Position numbers and translations under genes: made by a program
The notes under the pieces: model-generated
What the model was told of the DNA's origin: nothing
The model's input: only the letters and a program-made list of their open reading frames with translations
The model's database searches: none
From: Rhabditophanes sp. KR3021
Taxonomy: Eukaryota; Nematoda; Chromadorea; Rhabditida; Alloionematidae
Direction of reading: 5' to 3'
Assembly: GCA_963281155.1 (NCBI GenBank)
Contig: CAUJLY010000003.1
Coordinates: forward strand, 4,650,001-4,714,000
DNA: 64,000 nt
Shown: in pieces, positions 38,901-48,696 of the stretch
How positions within the stretch are numbered: the first letter of the stretch is position 1
Layout: each line of letters starts with the position of its first letter

Positions 38901-39096
38901 ACAATGGTTTTCTCGTTGACTTGGGAGTCTTATTTGATGGAGATTGTAGATTGGAATTAGGAATATTTTTTATTTCAATTAAATCTGGATGTATCGTTTC
39001 CTTCAATTCTTCCTCAATATTTTCATCTAATTTGGTGTATAATTTAGTATGTTGGTCGATAGATGAAGCAGCTAAAACTGTGCACGAATTCATCAT
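29996..39096 (-). CDS. tbc-8: SGSM1/2-type Rab GAP (TBC-8 homologue), RUN domain not seen
   Basis: Six exons on the minus strand: 39096-38896, 38047-37875, 36964-36678, 36009-35612, 31283-30539 and 30486-29996, about 764 residues. The PH-like part is recognised by EFVYTLHQNNKSILIYGKNN and ALEGAIDPYQKLNPPLS. The linker has KQKILSRAFSGWFNHC. The TBC domain has LHRVEKDVERCDRNHTFF with the Arg finger, YVQGMCDIAAPLL with the Gln finger, YRWFLLDFKRELPYEEV and ENSMDFTDVIKFFNEMAE. SGSM proteins and worm TBC-8 are GAPs for RAB-2-type GTPases in secretory granule maturation. The usual N-terminal RUN domain is absent: exon 1 starts MMNSC right after an in-frame stop, and nothing upstream to 40624 fits. 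Introns 2, 3 and 4 carry antisense GIY-YIG copies, and intron 4 a whole MULE. Two donors are unusual (GTCGGT). Confidence 0.9.
31351..31520. repeat. Left terminal palindrome array of the MULE
   Basis: Four palindromes: 31362-31395, 31400-31433, 31451-31484 (34 bp each) and a shorter 31491-31520 (30 bp). The consensus arm is ggcgaatgattatacta, reading the same on both strands. The copy at 31400-31433 is identical to the one at 34533-34566 at the other end. Confidence 0.9.
31715..34107 (-). CDS. MULE-family transposase
   Basis: Two exons on the minus strand, 34107-33722 and 33368-31715, joined by a 353-bp intron (AA/GTAAAA donor, TTTTAG acceptor) that keeps the frame, about 679 residues. The first Asp of the DDE triad is in LADGTFFVAPDKYTQLYVV, the second in EVFMTDKEPAAI, followed by the MULE signature HKHCYFHYAQNLVKKL, and the Glu is in KSTNSCESFNRWLK. 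The N-terminal part has a CKECRSICKKKK zinc-ligand-like segment. The start codon is the ATG at 34107 (MSSFTDSQILEAL); an upstream in-frame TTG/ATG extension to 34137 is less likely. No internal stops, so it could be functional. It cuts and pastes DNA by recognising the element's ends. The host intron is spliced around it. Confidence 0.88.
34461..34660. repeat. Right terminal palindrome array of the MULE
   Basis: Three 34-bp palindromes, at 34463-34496, 34533-34566 and 34608-34641, plus a half unit ending near 34662. Same consensus as the left array, with cctgggcg or cctcccagg linkers between units. Each can fold into a perfect or near-perfect hairpin. Confidence 0.9.
34813..35470 (+). pseudogene. 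Intronic LEM-3-like GIY-YIG element, copy C (antisense in SGSM intron 4)
   Basis: A plus-strand frame of 86 codons (34813-35073) leads, with a frame change, into NNHYLVVYGSASNNLGQIIK then QH at about 35075-35130, equivalent to the YVG strand with its His. Further on come MIVVMLPASSKEIAENLEYI and WQITNCDHG (35295-35390), the segment with the catalytic Glu and the conserved TN-x-x-x-G. One stop (TAG) interrupts the middle. It lies 120 bp beyond the right end of the MULE, in the same SGSM intron, on the strand opposite to SGSM. Confidence 0.6.
35471..35580 (+). other. Possible 3' end of copy C
   Basis: The copy C frame ends near 35462. It is followed by an AATAAA at about 35532 in AT-rich DNA, which could have served as its polyadenylation signal before the next SGSM exon. 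Weak inference. Confidence 0.25.
36130..36590 (+). pseudogene. Intronic LEM-3-like GIY-YIG element, copy D (antisense in SGSM intron 3)
   Basis: Close relative of copy A. It reads [20 protein letters not shown], then a stop, then FKKLIFYVEVSCTI (36200-36300), where copy A has [18 protein letters not shown] and KKLIFYVGVSS. It then reads KRKVIAIHLDDL and [20 protein letters not shown] (36365-36480), where copy A has [19 protein letters not shown]. The tail YPDIVKRIRDPALK also matches. Several stops and shifts; the YVG Gly is Glu here. Clearly inactive and a sister copy of A, though A is 30 kb away in a different gene. Confidence 0.7.
37190..37790 (+). pseudogene. Intronic LEM-3-like GIY-YIG element, copy E (antisense in SGSM intron 2)
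   Basis: After a leader shared with copy F (about 37190-37245), an ATG at 37243 opens a short frame. After shifts, EAVEVKKTPNNSKSL matches a Thr/Ser-rich part of copy F (SITKTPRNEDSL). A likely intron ends TTTTGCAG near 37482. The domain end survives as LTIIKKTYASKKIAENIEYT then DKITNYNLG (37545-37650), with Glu and TN-x-x-G as in C and F. The YIG strand itself is not readable, so this is a remnant. Confidence 0.55.
38530..38724 (+). other. Short open frame in SGSM intron 1, unlikely gene
   Basis: A 64-codon plus-strand frame starting ATG (MVYVDESTKKKELARIK) within SGSM intron 1. Its end is hydrophobic and biased by AT content. No relation to the GIY-YIG copies or other family was seen. Recorded because its beginning looks protein-like and because introns 2-4 carry foreign genes on this strand. 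Confidence 0.15.
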
Positions 39097-40624
39097 ATTC
39101 TAGATATCTTTTGAGAAGGAAAATCTAGAAAAGAATAGTAATTAGAATTCCTAATTAGGTATAATTATTTTTAACTTCCGCACATAAACAACAAAATTGT
39201 ATAAGAGAATCAAAATTGGATAAGAGAATCAAAATTGGATAAACGAACCAAAATTAGATGGCATATTAGTTTTGAGATAAATAAAAACAAAAGGACAGAG
39301 GTTGTACTTTAATAAAAATTATGAACAACATGGAATGAATTGTCGTTGTAAATGGATATAATAGAGTCCAATGATTGCCATTGCAAATATTATACACATG
39401 CCCTCGAAATAATTGGCTTCCAGGGGAGGAATAAAGATTGGTATGTCCAATTTACATTTTTTAGATTATGTGTAAAAAATACATTTCACTTAATATTTTA
39501 ATTACAGCTTGAAGCCAATTTTTTGATTAAACATTAAAAATGTTGATAAGAGCTTTTGAATGATACAAAATATAACCCTGATTAGCTTAAAATAAAGACA
39601 AATTAGTATATTTTGATAACACTACTCCAAGCATTTGAACCCATTTGTGTGGTATAAGGACAAATAATATAGTGGCAATGTATATTAAAGCATGGGACGT
39701 TAAAGAATGAGGAAAATGTTTTTTATCCTCTTTGGGGGTGCATTTAAATGTGGGCTATTCCTTTTTTTGAAATTCCAAAGAGTAAACAAGTTCAAAAGAT
39801 AATTAATAAATAAACAATGCCTATAATAGTTTTAAAATTACTGAGAATATTATACCATCTTAAATGTATAGTGAAAAGAATCAGCTTTAATGTTCTCACA
39901 ACTGCGTTGAGGTTGCTGTAAGGTTCTCAGGCCATAAAATGACGTAAACACACTACGGCAATACAAATGATATTGCTGAGTTATCGGTTAAATTATTGGC
40001 AGAATTATTGACATAATTATTTGTTTTTCCAATAAATTTGTATCAAAATGTATTCAAAACAACGTTATTTGCCATGATATTCTTGCAGAAGACGTACATT
40101 ATTAAATATCTAATTAAAGAGACAATTTATTAACAGAAGAAATACGCACAAAAAAGAATTGTGTAGTAATAATTTGATGTATATATTAAAATGTTGCTAC
40201 AACAACTATATGTATCTTGTTTCAGGCCTACGGCTTTTCATGAATTTGTATTGAAATTGAATTTGAATTAAAGGGGGCTCAGGGCGATATGTCATAAAAT
40301 GTTAGCCCACATAGTCTGAAATATAATATTTTGTCTGTTTAATTTCTCTTAGTTTAAGTTAATTTTTTAGTTATGTAGTATTCAAAACATTTATTGTTCA
40401 CACACAAAACGATAGAAACATATACAAGGCTTATGATAATAAAATTGGTAATTTAGAAAAAAATAATTAAATAAACCCGAAAGTTGATGAGAATTGGCAA
40501 CAATTTAAAAATTAATTGTTAATAATTAAAATTGTTTAAGGAACAACAAAGATTGTCGTCCTTTCAATTGTTTTGAAAAGAATTTGAGATGATTGGTAGG
40601 AGAATTGATAGTTTGACCTCACAA
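39097..40624. other. Intergenic region, SGSM start to CHIC stop
   Basis: 1.5 kb, AT-rich. I looked for an SGSM RUN domain on the minus strand and found no frame that could encode it. A three-copy 19-bp tandem repeat lies at 39192-39260. Presumed promoter of SGSM and 3' UTR of CHIC. Confidence 0.5.
39192..39260. repeat. 19-bp tandem repeat, three copies plus a partial
   Basis: Units of caaaattggataagagaat at 39192-39210, 39211-39229 and 39230-39248, then a partial copy. One or a few substitutions between copies. Upstream of the SGSM start on the minus strand. Confidence 0.85.
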
Positions 40625-42362
40625 TTAATCAGGGATTAGTAATGGAATTTTCGGAATAGCTTCTAGGAGCAAAACATATTCGCTTAAATGAGAACTGCTG
40701 TCTAGGGGCTGTTTTTCAAGTTTCCAATGAAGACCTAGCTTGTGGTACAGCCGACTGTTTTCAAGTTCGAGAGTCTTTTGAAGTGAGTTTATTGTCTAAA
40801 ATGAGTTTGATTAAAAGATGCTAATTGAATGAAATATACTCTTCGGTTTAAACAAATAACAGGCCAAAGTGAGCATCCAATTGTACAACAGCAGAAAACC
40901 AAACCACAAAGAAACCATCTGAAATTCCAGGGTACAGATCGTTTCAAAACTTTATTAATCATCCGTAATGTTGCCTGTAAGTTCATATTGGTATTAGCGT
41001 ATTCATTATATTTTTAAATTTAAGTATTTATCAGTCGCAGAAGTTTTATACAAGCATTACAGTGACACCTCATACATTTGAAACTTAGCTGAAAGCTATT
41101 CACATTTATGATCGAATTATGCTTTATTATTATCATTTGTTTTTTAGTGTATAACATCGCCTCAATTTGGTGTTTTAACTATCATGGCTAAAAACGGGGT
41201 ATTGTTTATGATTTAAGTGATACACTAGCAAGTCTGGAAGAAAGGTCTATAACTAAAACACCTAGAAATGAAGATAGTTTGCCTGTTGTGAGGAGTACAT
41301 CTTTTAGAGAAAATGGTAAATTATGTTATCATTAATCTGTTTTAGATCAACCTGAAAGTGCCTCTTCCGTCACTCAACCACAACAAATTAAAGAAGGTAT
41401 AGAAAATAGAACGGAGATTTATGTAAAAATTATCAAAGCTTGTTTAATTGTCTATTAGAAATCCGCTACTAATTTATCGAAAGGTGTATTCTCTCAAATC
41501 AAAATGATGGAAAAATTCTTTATGGAAGAATTACTTACTAAAAGAGAAGATAGTTGCATTTTGAAAAAAGTCATCAAGAGCAAAGATAAGGAAAAAAGAC
41601 TTCCATGTTTACTTAATGCTGAACCCGAAAAAACGGTGAAAGTTGGTCTGTAGATAATGTAAGGGATACAATTAAATACATTGGCAAGATTGTACAATTT
41701 GGAAAAAGAATGACTATGCATAGTACAGACTTTAAATTGAGTTTAATCTAAAGAAGATGTTTGACAGAAAGGAGGACTTCATTAATGCTGTCATTCGGGA
41801 TGAGTCTTATGGAAATAATGAAATCACAGTCTTGGGGTACCAATCAGAGGAAGTGATTTTAAACATAGAAGCCATCCTGACCAGAGCATTCAGACCTCAA
41901 ATCACAAACTCCGATTCTCGTAGCCATTCTTTTGAAGATGCCCTCAAAATAAGCTCGGGACTTAATGGACAAGTAGCTAATCTCATTATCAACGAGTTTG
42001 TTGATACTTCTGATTTTTCGGATGTGGTATTTTATAAATAATACGTTAATAACATGTCTAATTATAATACAACACATCCTAGTATGTTTTAATTTAAATA
42101 GACTCTTACCTCTAATTCTTCAGGTGCAACCTTGCCCGTCAAGTTAAGCGGAAATTCTTCTTCATCAAAATGGGAGTTGAGACCGAATCTAAAAATAGTT
42201 GTATGGTTAGTCTCAATTAATCATGGAATCAACTAACATCGTGACATTCCCGTGCCCTTTAATCAAAACAGGTTTTATCTTCGGAAGTTCAGCTTTGTAA
42301 TCAGGCAGCATTTCAATACTGTCCCCATCCTCATTCAACACGTAAATTTCTTCCTCTTCCAT
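40625..42362 (-). CDS. CHIC2: CHIC1/CHIC2 family cysteine-rich hydrophobic protein
   Basis: Four minus-strand exons: 42362-42238, 42188-42110, 40974-40840 and 40795-40625, 169 residues against 165 in human CHIC2. An acidic start (MEEEEIYVLNED) is followed by KGHGNVTIFGLNSHFDEEEF and LTGKVAPEEL. The hallmark hydrophobic Cys string is WFLCGLVFCCCTIGCSLWPV. It ends ENSRLYHKLGLHW and SEYVLLLEAIPKIPLLIPD. CHIC proteins are palmitoylated on the Cys string and associate with the plasma membrane and vesicles; they are thought to act in vesicle trafficking. Every conserved block is present. Introns 1 and 3 are about 45-50 bp, whereas intron 2 is 1.1 kb because it contains an antisense GIY-YIG copy. 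The symbol covers the CHIC1/2 pair, which cannot be separated here. Confidence 0.93.
41150..42041 (+). pseudogene. Intronic LEM-3-like GIY-YIG element, copy F (antisense in CHIC intron 2)
   Basis: It begins with the leader shared with copy E. A spliced beginning reads SDTLASLEERSITKTPRNED and joins over a 40-bp intron (GTAAAT to TTTTAG, about 41315-41353) to QPESASSVTQPQQIKEG. Later frames give SKGVFSQIKMMEKFFMEEL, then DTIKYIGKIVQFGKRMTMH (41665-41725), the YIG strand with Arg and His. A 94-codon frame (41757-42041) has NEITVLGYQSEEVILNIEAI and RPQITNSDSR, carrying the Glu and TN. At least two frame changes and stops separate the parts. It nearly fills the intron, ending 68 bp before CHIC exon 2. 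Confidence 0.65.
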
Positions 42363-44973
42363 TTATCAATAGGTGATGAATGAATTATGTGTCAAATTTT
42401 AATGGCTGCAAAAAATGTAGGAAATTAGTATAATAAAATTAGTTCAAATCAAGTCAAATTAAATTAAATTAAAACAAATTAAATAAGATAAAGACGGAAA
42501 GTGTTCGATTGTCATTAACCTTGAATATATTCGAAATATTTGATATATTCTTGATATGTACTTATATTTATTTAGGATATTTTAACCACTTCACAATGAA
42601 AGATATGCATTTGATTAAAAATTGAAAGAATCAAAATATGTTAAAAACTCACAAATACATCCTATAACAAAAATGTCACGGGGTAATAATAAAATGAATG
42701 TGGGGGTGTTAAATCTTTTGTAATAGTGATAGTACGATTTGTTGAACAAATCAATTTGCAAAGAGTTAATGGGGAGAATAAGTGAACCTTTTTGCCTTTC
42801 ATTAACCTTTTTAGCCTCTCTCTAGTTAAATGCATCAGATATTTTAAACAAAACAACGTATTTTTTGAAGCTGATTGGGTAAATAATAAAAAGTTGTTGT
42901 GAATATTTTGATAAATAGTCTTAAAAACTTTAACAAAAATATTTGTCTTTGCCACATAAACAATGACACATTGATAAATTATTAAAATCTTAGTGAGATA
43001 TTAAAAATCGAATATCTATTAAGAGGATTATTTAGAAAATTTCATCGTAAAACTGTTAGTGACTATATACATTTTCATAATTACGGTCAGCTGATTATGA
43101 TATAACAAAACAGTTTTGTGCTTACTTTGTTGTCAAAAAAACAGCTGTAACATTAGGTATTAAATGTCTTTTGATAATAAGTAGTACTTCTTTTCTATTT
43201 TTACCCAATGAATAATATGACCAAATTAAGTATTCACCATGAGTCTTAGATGTAATGATAATCAATATGAATAAGAGGAAAGCAAAAGCGTTGGGTGTGT
43301 TTTGTTGTTAGATGAGTAGAAATAGCCAAATATATTTTGAAAATAAAAATTTACCACAAAAAGTTGTGTTAGTGGTCAATACCAGTCAATATGTAATATC
43401 ATTTAGCGGCAGTACACTATTGTATTTATATGTAATTAGGTAGACAAATTTATCTAGGATGTGTTAATGTGTGGTTTGCGCATCTGATGCTAATTAAAAC
43501 ATTTACTTTCGATCGTTTATGATAGGCCATATCAAATAACAGACATAAAAGTAATTACATATTTTTTAAAAACGCATTGACGTGGCATACACAACTCTGT
43601 TAAATAGTAAAACAAACAAAAAGTTTAGCATGTGCACATTTTAAGTTTATGGACGAGGATGTTATTATACATTCTTCTTCTAATTTACTATTTTTAAATA
43701 TTTTGATGTATTGCACATTAAATGGTACAATTAGTAAGTTAATTAAAAAAAACATGATCCATCTGTAAGGGGGGAAGAGAATTAATTTAAGTTACCTATT
43801 GTTTGCACAAACAATCAAGGGCAAGATAAAAAGGTAAAGAATAAGTAAAAATGAGTAGTATGAGTAGCTCTTTTACCACCATTTATCTGAACGGATCGTT
43901 ACAAGACAGTCTTTCAACTTCCGGAGGATGATTTTGTAAAGCTATTGTTAATAGGTAGTTTCGGGTTTGCATTTTTAGTATCTCAAGTTAAAGTGTAAAA
44001 AATGTGCTACATCAAATAAAAGGCTAAAGATAAGTAAAAATGGAAGATTTTGTCAAATTGATAAGTGGATGATGGGTGATAACGTTACGACTCAGCCAGT
44101 ATCATATTATAAAAGTGTAATTGAGTATAGGTTAATTTAAGCGAAATTTCATTTATTAAAAATATTGTTTTTTATAATGCCTCTTGTTCCCTTTTAGTGT
44201 GTAAATATAATTTATGAAAATAAATACATAAGTATATTAGAGGAATGAAGAAATTACCAATTATTACACTATAATCATAAAAAATCTTTTTATCTCACCT
44301 TGTTTAAGTAAATATTTGGTTGGTATGAACGTGTAGATATAAACTCATATATGAATTCCCAAATTCACGATGATGCGTATAGTTCCAGGAATTGTGTACC
44401 AAATTTATGTTCCACTAGAAAAAGTGAAAATCTAACTGGTGTTAAAATGCTTCCTGAGAACACATCCCTTTTTAAACACATAAATAGTATTTAAAAAGAA
44501 TTAGATAGTTTCACATGCCTTAGATTGAATGACTATTTAAATATGAATTTATATAAAAGGGCATAAAAATGAACGTGCCGATGCCAACCTATCTAAATGA
44601 CTTTTTTTATTTGCCAAATACACTTATTTAAAATGTAAGAAATTTTTAGTTAAGTAGGAAAGGACAATTTAATGATAAATGTTAAAGTTAAATACGAACT
44701 CTATTCAGGATTAGAAAAGAAAGCTAATGCATTCATTTGCATTCATGTACATACATTCATTTATGATAGGGTATTGTCTTTTTTAAGTAAATAAATATGA
44801 ACAAGTCGTTCTATTTTCGTTTGATATAAAAAATAGGAGCATATGTCGAATCATTTTTTGAGTATGGTGAAGTACTTATTCAGAACTACGGATAATGGAA
44901 AGATGCTCTATAAAAGTATATTTATTTACAAATTAAAAGACTCAACAAATATTAATATGTGGTTTAGTTAGGT
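42363..44973. other. Intergenic region, 2.6 kb
   Basis: Between the CHIC start and the stop of the ZP-domain gene, both minus strand. Frames such as 42662-42955 are AT-driven and show no splice-linked partners or known motifs. No RNA gene recognised. Likely CHIC promoter and ZP gene 3' region. Confidence 0.5.
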
Positions 44974-46906
44974 TTATGATCTGCATAAAGCATTTATATC
45001 TTTCATAGGTGATTTCTTTAACAATTTTGTTCTTTCTAGCTCTGATCGATGAAGACGGAGTTGTTGATGAATTATTACAAATATAAATAACAAAGCAATA
45101 ACAGTTGCAACTAAACCCAAAGTTGATAAGCTTGCACTTGAAACTACACAAACATCCAATTCTGCTCTGGTGTCTTGTGACAATACGGGTGAAACTTTTG
45201 GTTCTTCGTCCAAATCGTAAACAAGTAGTTGACCACTAATTTCAGGTACATCATCTTCATCTTTCGAAAAACTTTTTAGAGCTGAAGATTCCATCTTTAA
45301 AGGAGAGTCTCGTGCTAATCTAGAATTCATATCATCATCGCTTAAAGTATTTGTCAATAAAGGATTTGTCTGCTTCCTTCCCAGTCTTTTCCTTTTAAAT
45401 AATTTTATAGCATTGCTTACTTCCGAATTATTTTCTTTAGATTCAACTGATTTATCTTCCTGTATTTTTGTTAAAACACCTCGCATTTTTTTAAGCAATG
45501 CATCTTTGTCGTTATATGAATTTTGGAAAGATATGTTGAAGGTTCTCAGGGTCAATATCATTAGATAATTTTTTAATTAAATCTCTTACGTGTGTTGGAA
45601 CTCCCATAGCGACCATTTTATCATTGTTACTTTCTGTAACTTCGGCGGATTTATATGAAGATAGTCTTTCACCGTGAATAGATGTTAATGGACCGAATTC
45701 TTGATCGTTCGGTGGAAGATCGTTACGGGTTTCATATTTAGCGGTAACTTCTTTTTGTCTAACCACAGCTCCTCGCATTACTTGAGGTGGTGTACCTTCA
45801 ATTTTGGGGTTATTAGCAGGTTGCCGTAATAAATCTTCATCAAACTCGGTTAAGACAGTTGGCGTAGGTGGTGCATCAAATATTGCTTTTTTATTATTTT
45901 TTAAGTTGGCTGCATCGTAGTCATATGTGGGATCTTGATAATCGGAGGATTGTTTTCGTAAATTATTCAGCTTATTAATTACCAAATCAGAATTCTTTTT
46001 ATAAGTGGGATATTGATCTGAGGATTTATCTTCTAATGGGGTTTTGCTTCCACAAACAGGAGGAGTAATTCCAGCACAATGCCCATTATTCTTGATGCAA
46101 GATTGAATGCGGCAATTGAACCACACAGCCGGTGAATCAGCAAATTTAAATGTCTGCGTTTCTGCGTATGCTCGTTGAAGATCCTCCGAATATTTAATTC
46201 CACTAACAATTAGTGGATCTAAAGGACAGCCGGACTCATCTATTACGTCAATTCGATGTTTTATCCCATCTGTGACATAACAATTATGCAATAGCATACC
46301 AAATATTTGGTCATCACAATGCCACTGATGCAATACCTTTTGACCTATCCGCGCATGTTGAATTGCTGGACCAACCGGTTTTCCTGACTCTATTTGGTCA
46401 ATGGAACTACTATGCATTGAATAGGTGCACCCAGCAATGCCATGTCTTGCCTCGATTTCAGATATCGCCATCTCAGAGACACCTAATTCAGCATTAACCG
46501 AAGTCGACGCTTCCTCAAAGAAGCACTTAGCGTGGTAAGCTTGATCGACACTAGTTACAAGAATTGGATGAAACGAAACAATAACAGTGATTCCGTAATA
46601 CATTCCGCGTGGTTGAGTGGATCTAAAATTTTGCATTCCACAACTTCCAAAAGAAAGGGAAAAGTGAGGTTTTTTAGTCTTAGCGGATGTAAAGTCTTCC
46701 TTGATGCATTCAGGGAGTTCAGAGTTCCCTTTGGCGTAGATTCTTCCGGTAAATGGCTTTCTGGTCTTGACCCACACTTTGATTTCATCTTGTAAACATT
46801 CAATATCAGGTTCTCCAATTATTTCATTATCAATAGAAGTTGCCAAGAAGCAATTTATTAGGGTGAATAGAATAAATAATACCTTTAGATTCATATTTAT
46901 TAACAT
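44974..46906 (-). CDS. Cuticlin-like ZP-domain membrane protein, with a single-base frame shift
   Basis: One long exon on the minus strand. The start is at 46906 or, four codons later, at 46894 (MNLKVLFILFTLINCFLA, a signal peptide). The ZP domain opens IIGEPDIECLQDEIKVWVKT and has the Cys pattern and blocks of nematode cuticlins (GSCGMQ, HQWHCDD, LLHNCYVTDG, DESGCPLDPLI, CRIQSC). The first frame stops at 45512 (FPKFI). The adjacent frame runs on to 44974 and supplies what a cuticlin precursor should have: a linker, then one transmembrane helix (SLSTLGLVATVIALLFIFVI) and a basic tail. Skipping one A in the run 45521-45524 joins them into about 643 residues. I therefore treat them as one gene broken by a base error, mutation or recoding. 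Cuticlins polymerise in the cuticle and seam cells. Confidence 0.82.
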
Positions 46907-47802
46907 TTATTTATCTATAAGTGTACATATTAGAGTGTGAATATTAAAAAGTGAAATAAATTGAAAATGCGACAGATGATAAAGAAACATTTTGAGGGTG
47001 GCAGAATATTTTATTCCTTGTGAATAGATGGTTGTCCGAAATTTTTTTCTGTTAATTTAGTCGCATTGAAAGACATACCTTAAATTGAGTAAATTTTGAT
47101 TGGAAGGAAAAGTTAATTGGATAGACACGAAATGAGGTCAGGCAATGTGATTATGAAGTCTTGATGTTCCCATATAAAAAGAGGATATAAAAATACAGAT
47201 GAATGTAGGTAGTTATTTTGAGATAAATAGAGTTTATAGTGTATACTTTTTTGCAACAATTATGGTTGAAAGAGACTAATTATCAATGAAATCAAATAAG
47301 ACTCCATATAATTGGTTTAGTATGAATGTGAGATAGTGAGTTTGTTTAAATATCATAAATGGGTTTTATTAAGGTTTATAATGTTGGGAGAACACATAAA
47401 AATGAATAATTTGAAGAGTTCTGGTTCAAGAATATATTTGGTACCTCATATTAAATTGGATTTAATAGGTGAATAGGTATACTATTTAGTAGTATTTGTA
47501 TGAGATAACACCAATCATTGATAAATGGGACAATTTTAAAATACAATTGATGGATCTCTTTAATAAAATTTGTAAAAAGAATGGATTATTATTGTCTAAT
47601 GGACTTTTGATGAGTCAACAGATAAGGTATTTGAGGCGAAATAATAGAGAACAAGATTGATATGGTCAGATGTTGAGTAATGGCAGGGATCAATGATTTC
47701 TATTTCATTTGGACAATGCTTTGTCGGACGGTAATTATTTATGAATGAATAAAGACACAATTAAAGAGACAGTTTTATTATGTTACAAAACAATTAACAA
47801 AA
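46907..47802. other. Intergenic region, 0.9 kb
   Basis: Upstream of the ZP-domain gene and downstream of the secreted Cys-rich gene, both minus strand. No coding frame of quality. Presumed ZP gene promoter. Confidence 0.5.
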
Positions 47803-48351
47803 TCAACAGAAAGTTCTTTTTAAGTGGCGGGCAAATCTTTTCATATATCTAACTGCTTGCTCAGGGTCAATTTTGACAATACACTGACTAAATCCAGAAG
47901 AATCTTCTACTGGGTCAGGATAGGCGAAAGATGGACACTTTTTCCAACATTTATTAAATAAAAAATGGTATCCTCTATTACATACGCATTTGGATGGAGT
48001 CTGAGAATTGTCACAACGTGTAGATTCACAAACATTTCTACACTGATCGTTTATTACACAACCAGTTTCATTGGGTTTCAATGCCTTCAAACAACATCCT
48101 TTTAAATCATAAGTCGATTGGAAGCAAGATAGACCAGAAGAACAATCCATTGTAGTTGAACATTCTAAATTAATTTGGGAGTGAATAATTTTAAGCAACG
48201 TACCTTCATCGCATTTAATATCATTTACTGTAAGATTATTAGATATTACTTGCTCCACGGGGACAATATCTGGACGAGGCAAATACCATGGATCAGAAGA
48301 ACAGACAATTTGCAATTTTAAGAGAACAATAAAACAGCTAGCCAAAATCAT
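47803..48351 (-). CDS. Secreted cysteine-rich protein, EB-module-like
   Basis: A minus-strand frame of 182 residues with signal peptide MILASCFIVLLKLQIVCSSD. It has about 16 Cys, spaced like EB or EGF-related modules of nematode secreted proteins: TTMDCSSGLSCFQS, GCCLKALKPNETGCV, then NDQCRNVCES and CVCNRGYHFLFNKCWKKC. A 39-bp stretch with GTACGT at one end and TTTAG at the other (within about 48162-48205) could be an in-frame intron; splicing it would join CDE to ECSTTMDC. No catalytic motif. Probably an extracellular or cuticle-associated protein. Its start is 345 bp from the divergent YJU2 start. Confidence 0.75.
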   Translation of the reverse strand: MILASCFIVLLKLQIVCSSDPWYLPRPDIVPVEQVISNNLTVNDIKCDEGTLLKIIHSQINLECSTTMDCSSGLSCFQSTYDLKGCCLKALKPNETGCVINDQCRNVCESTRCDNSQTPSKCVCNRGYHFLFNKCWKKCPSFAYPDPVEDSSGFSQCIVKIDPEQAVRYMKRFARHLKRTFC

Positions 48352-48696
48352 TTTGGGTATGTAAATGATTTTATTTTAACAAAAGGGTGAAATATAAGAG
48401 CACGGAAAGATAGCACTTGAGATTCAATTAAAGTGACCATTATTCACCTTGGTAAAGGATGTTTAAACTTAACAAATTATAAAAAATCCCATTGAAATAA
48501 GCTTGTTTATTTAAAAATTTTTGATTCTCTTATGCGGTACTTCAACATTTTGTTAAGATTTGAATTTCCTTTGACCGCATTGTTTTAAAACGATAAAGAT
48601 TGGAATTAAGAACACGCAAGACACAACTTTTTATAGAATGAACTATATTGGTTTCAACATAACAGCTGTCTATATTTCACATCTATTGTATTAAAA
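48352..48696. promoter_or_regulatory. Divergent promoter region, Cys-rich secreted protein / YJU2
   Basis: 345 bp between two divergent start codons, no coding frame. It must contain both 5' ends; no specific motif is claimed. Confidence 0.4.

Noticed and set aside
34813..42041. GIY-YIG copies as Penelope-like retroelements
   Set aside because: No reverse transcriptase motif was found next to any copy, some copies contain spliceosomal introns, and the domain motifs (YILLD before FYVG, TN-x-x-x-G after the Glu) are closer to LEM-3/ANKLE1.
42662..42955. 97-codon minus-strand frame, considered as a displaced RUN-domain exon of SGSM
   Set aside because: It has no similarity to the RUN domain motifs, lies upstream of another complete gene (CHIC), and has no suitable splice sites.
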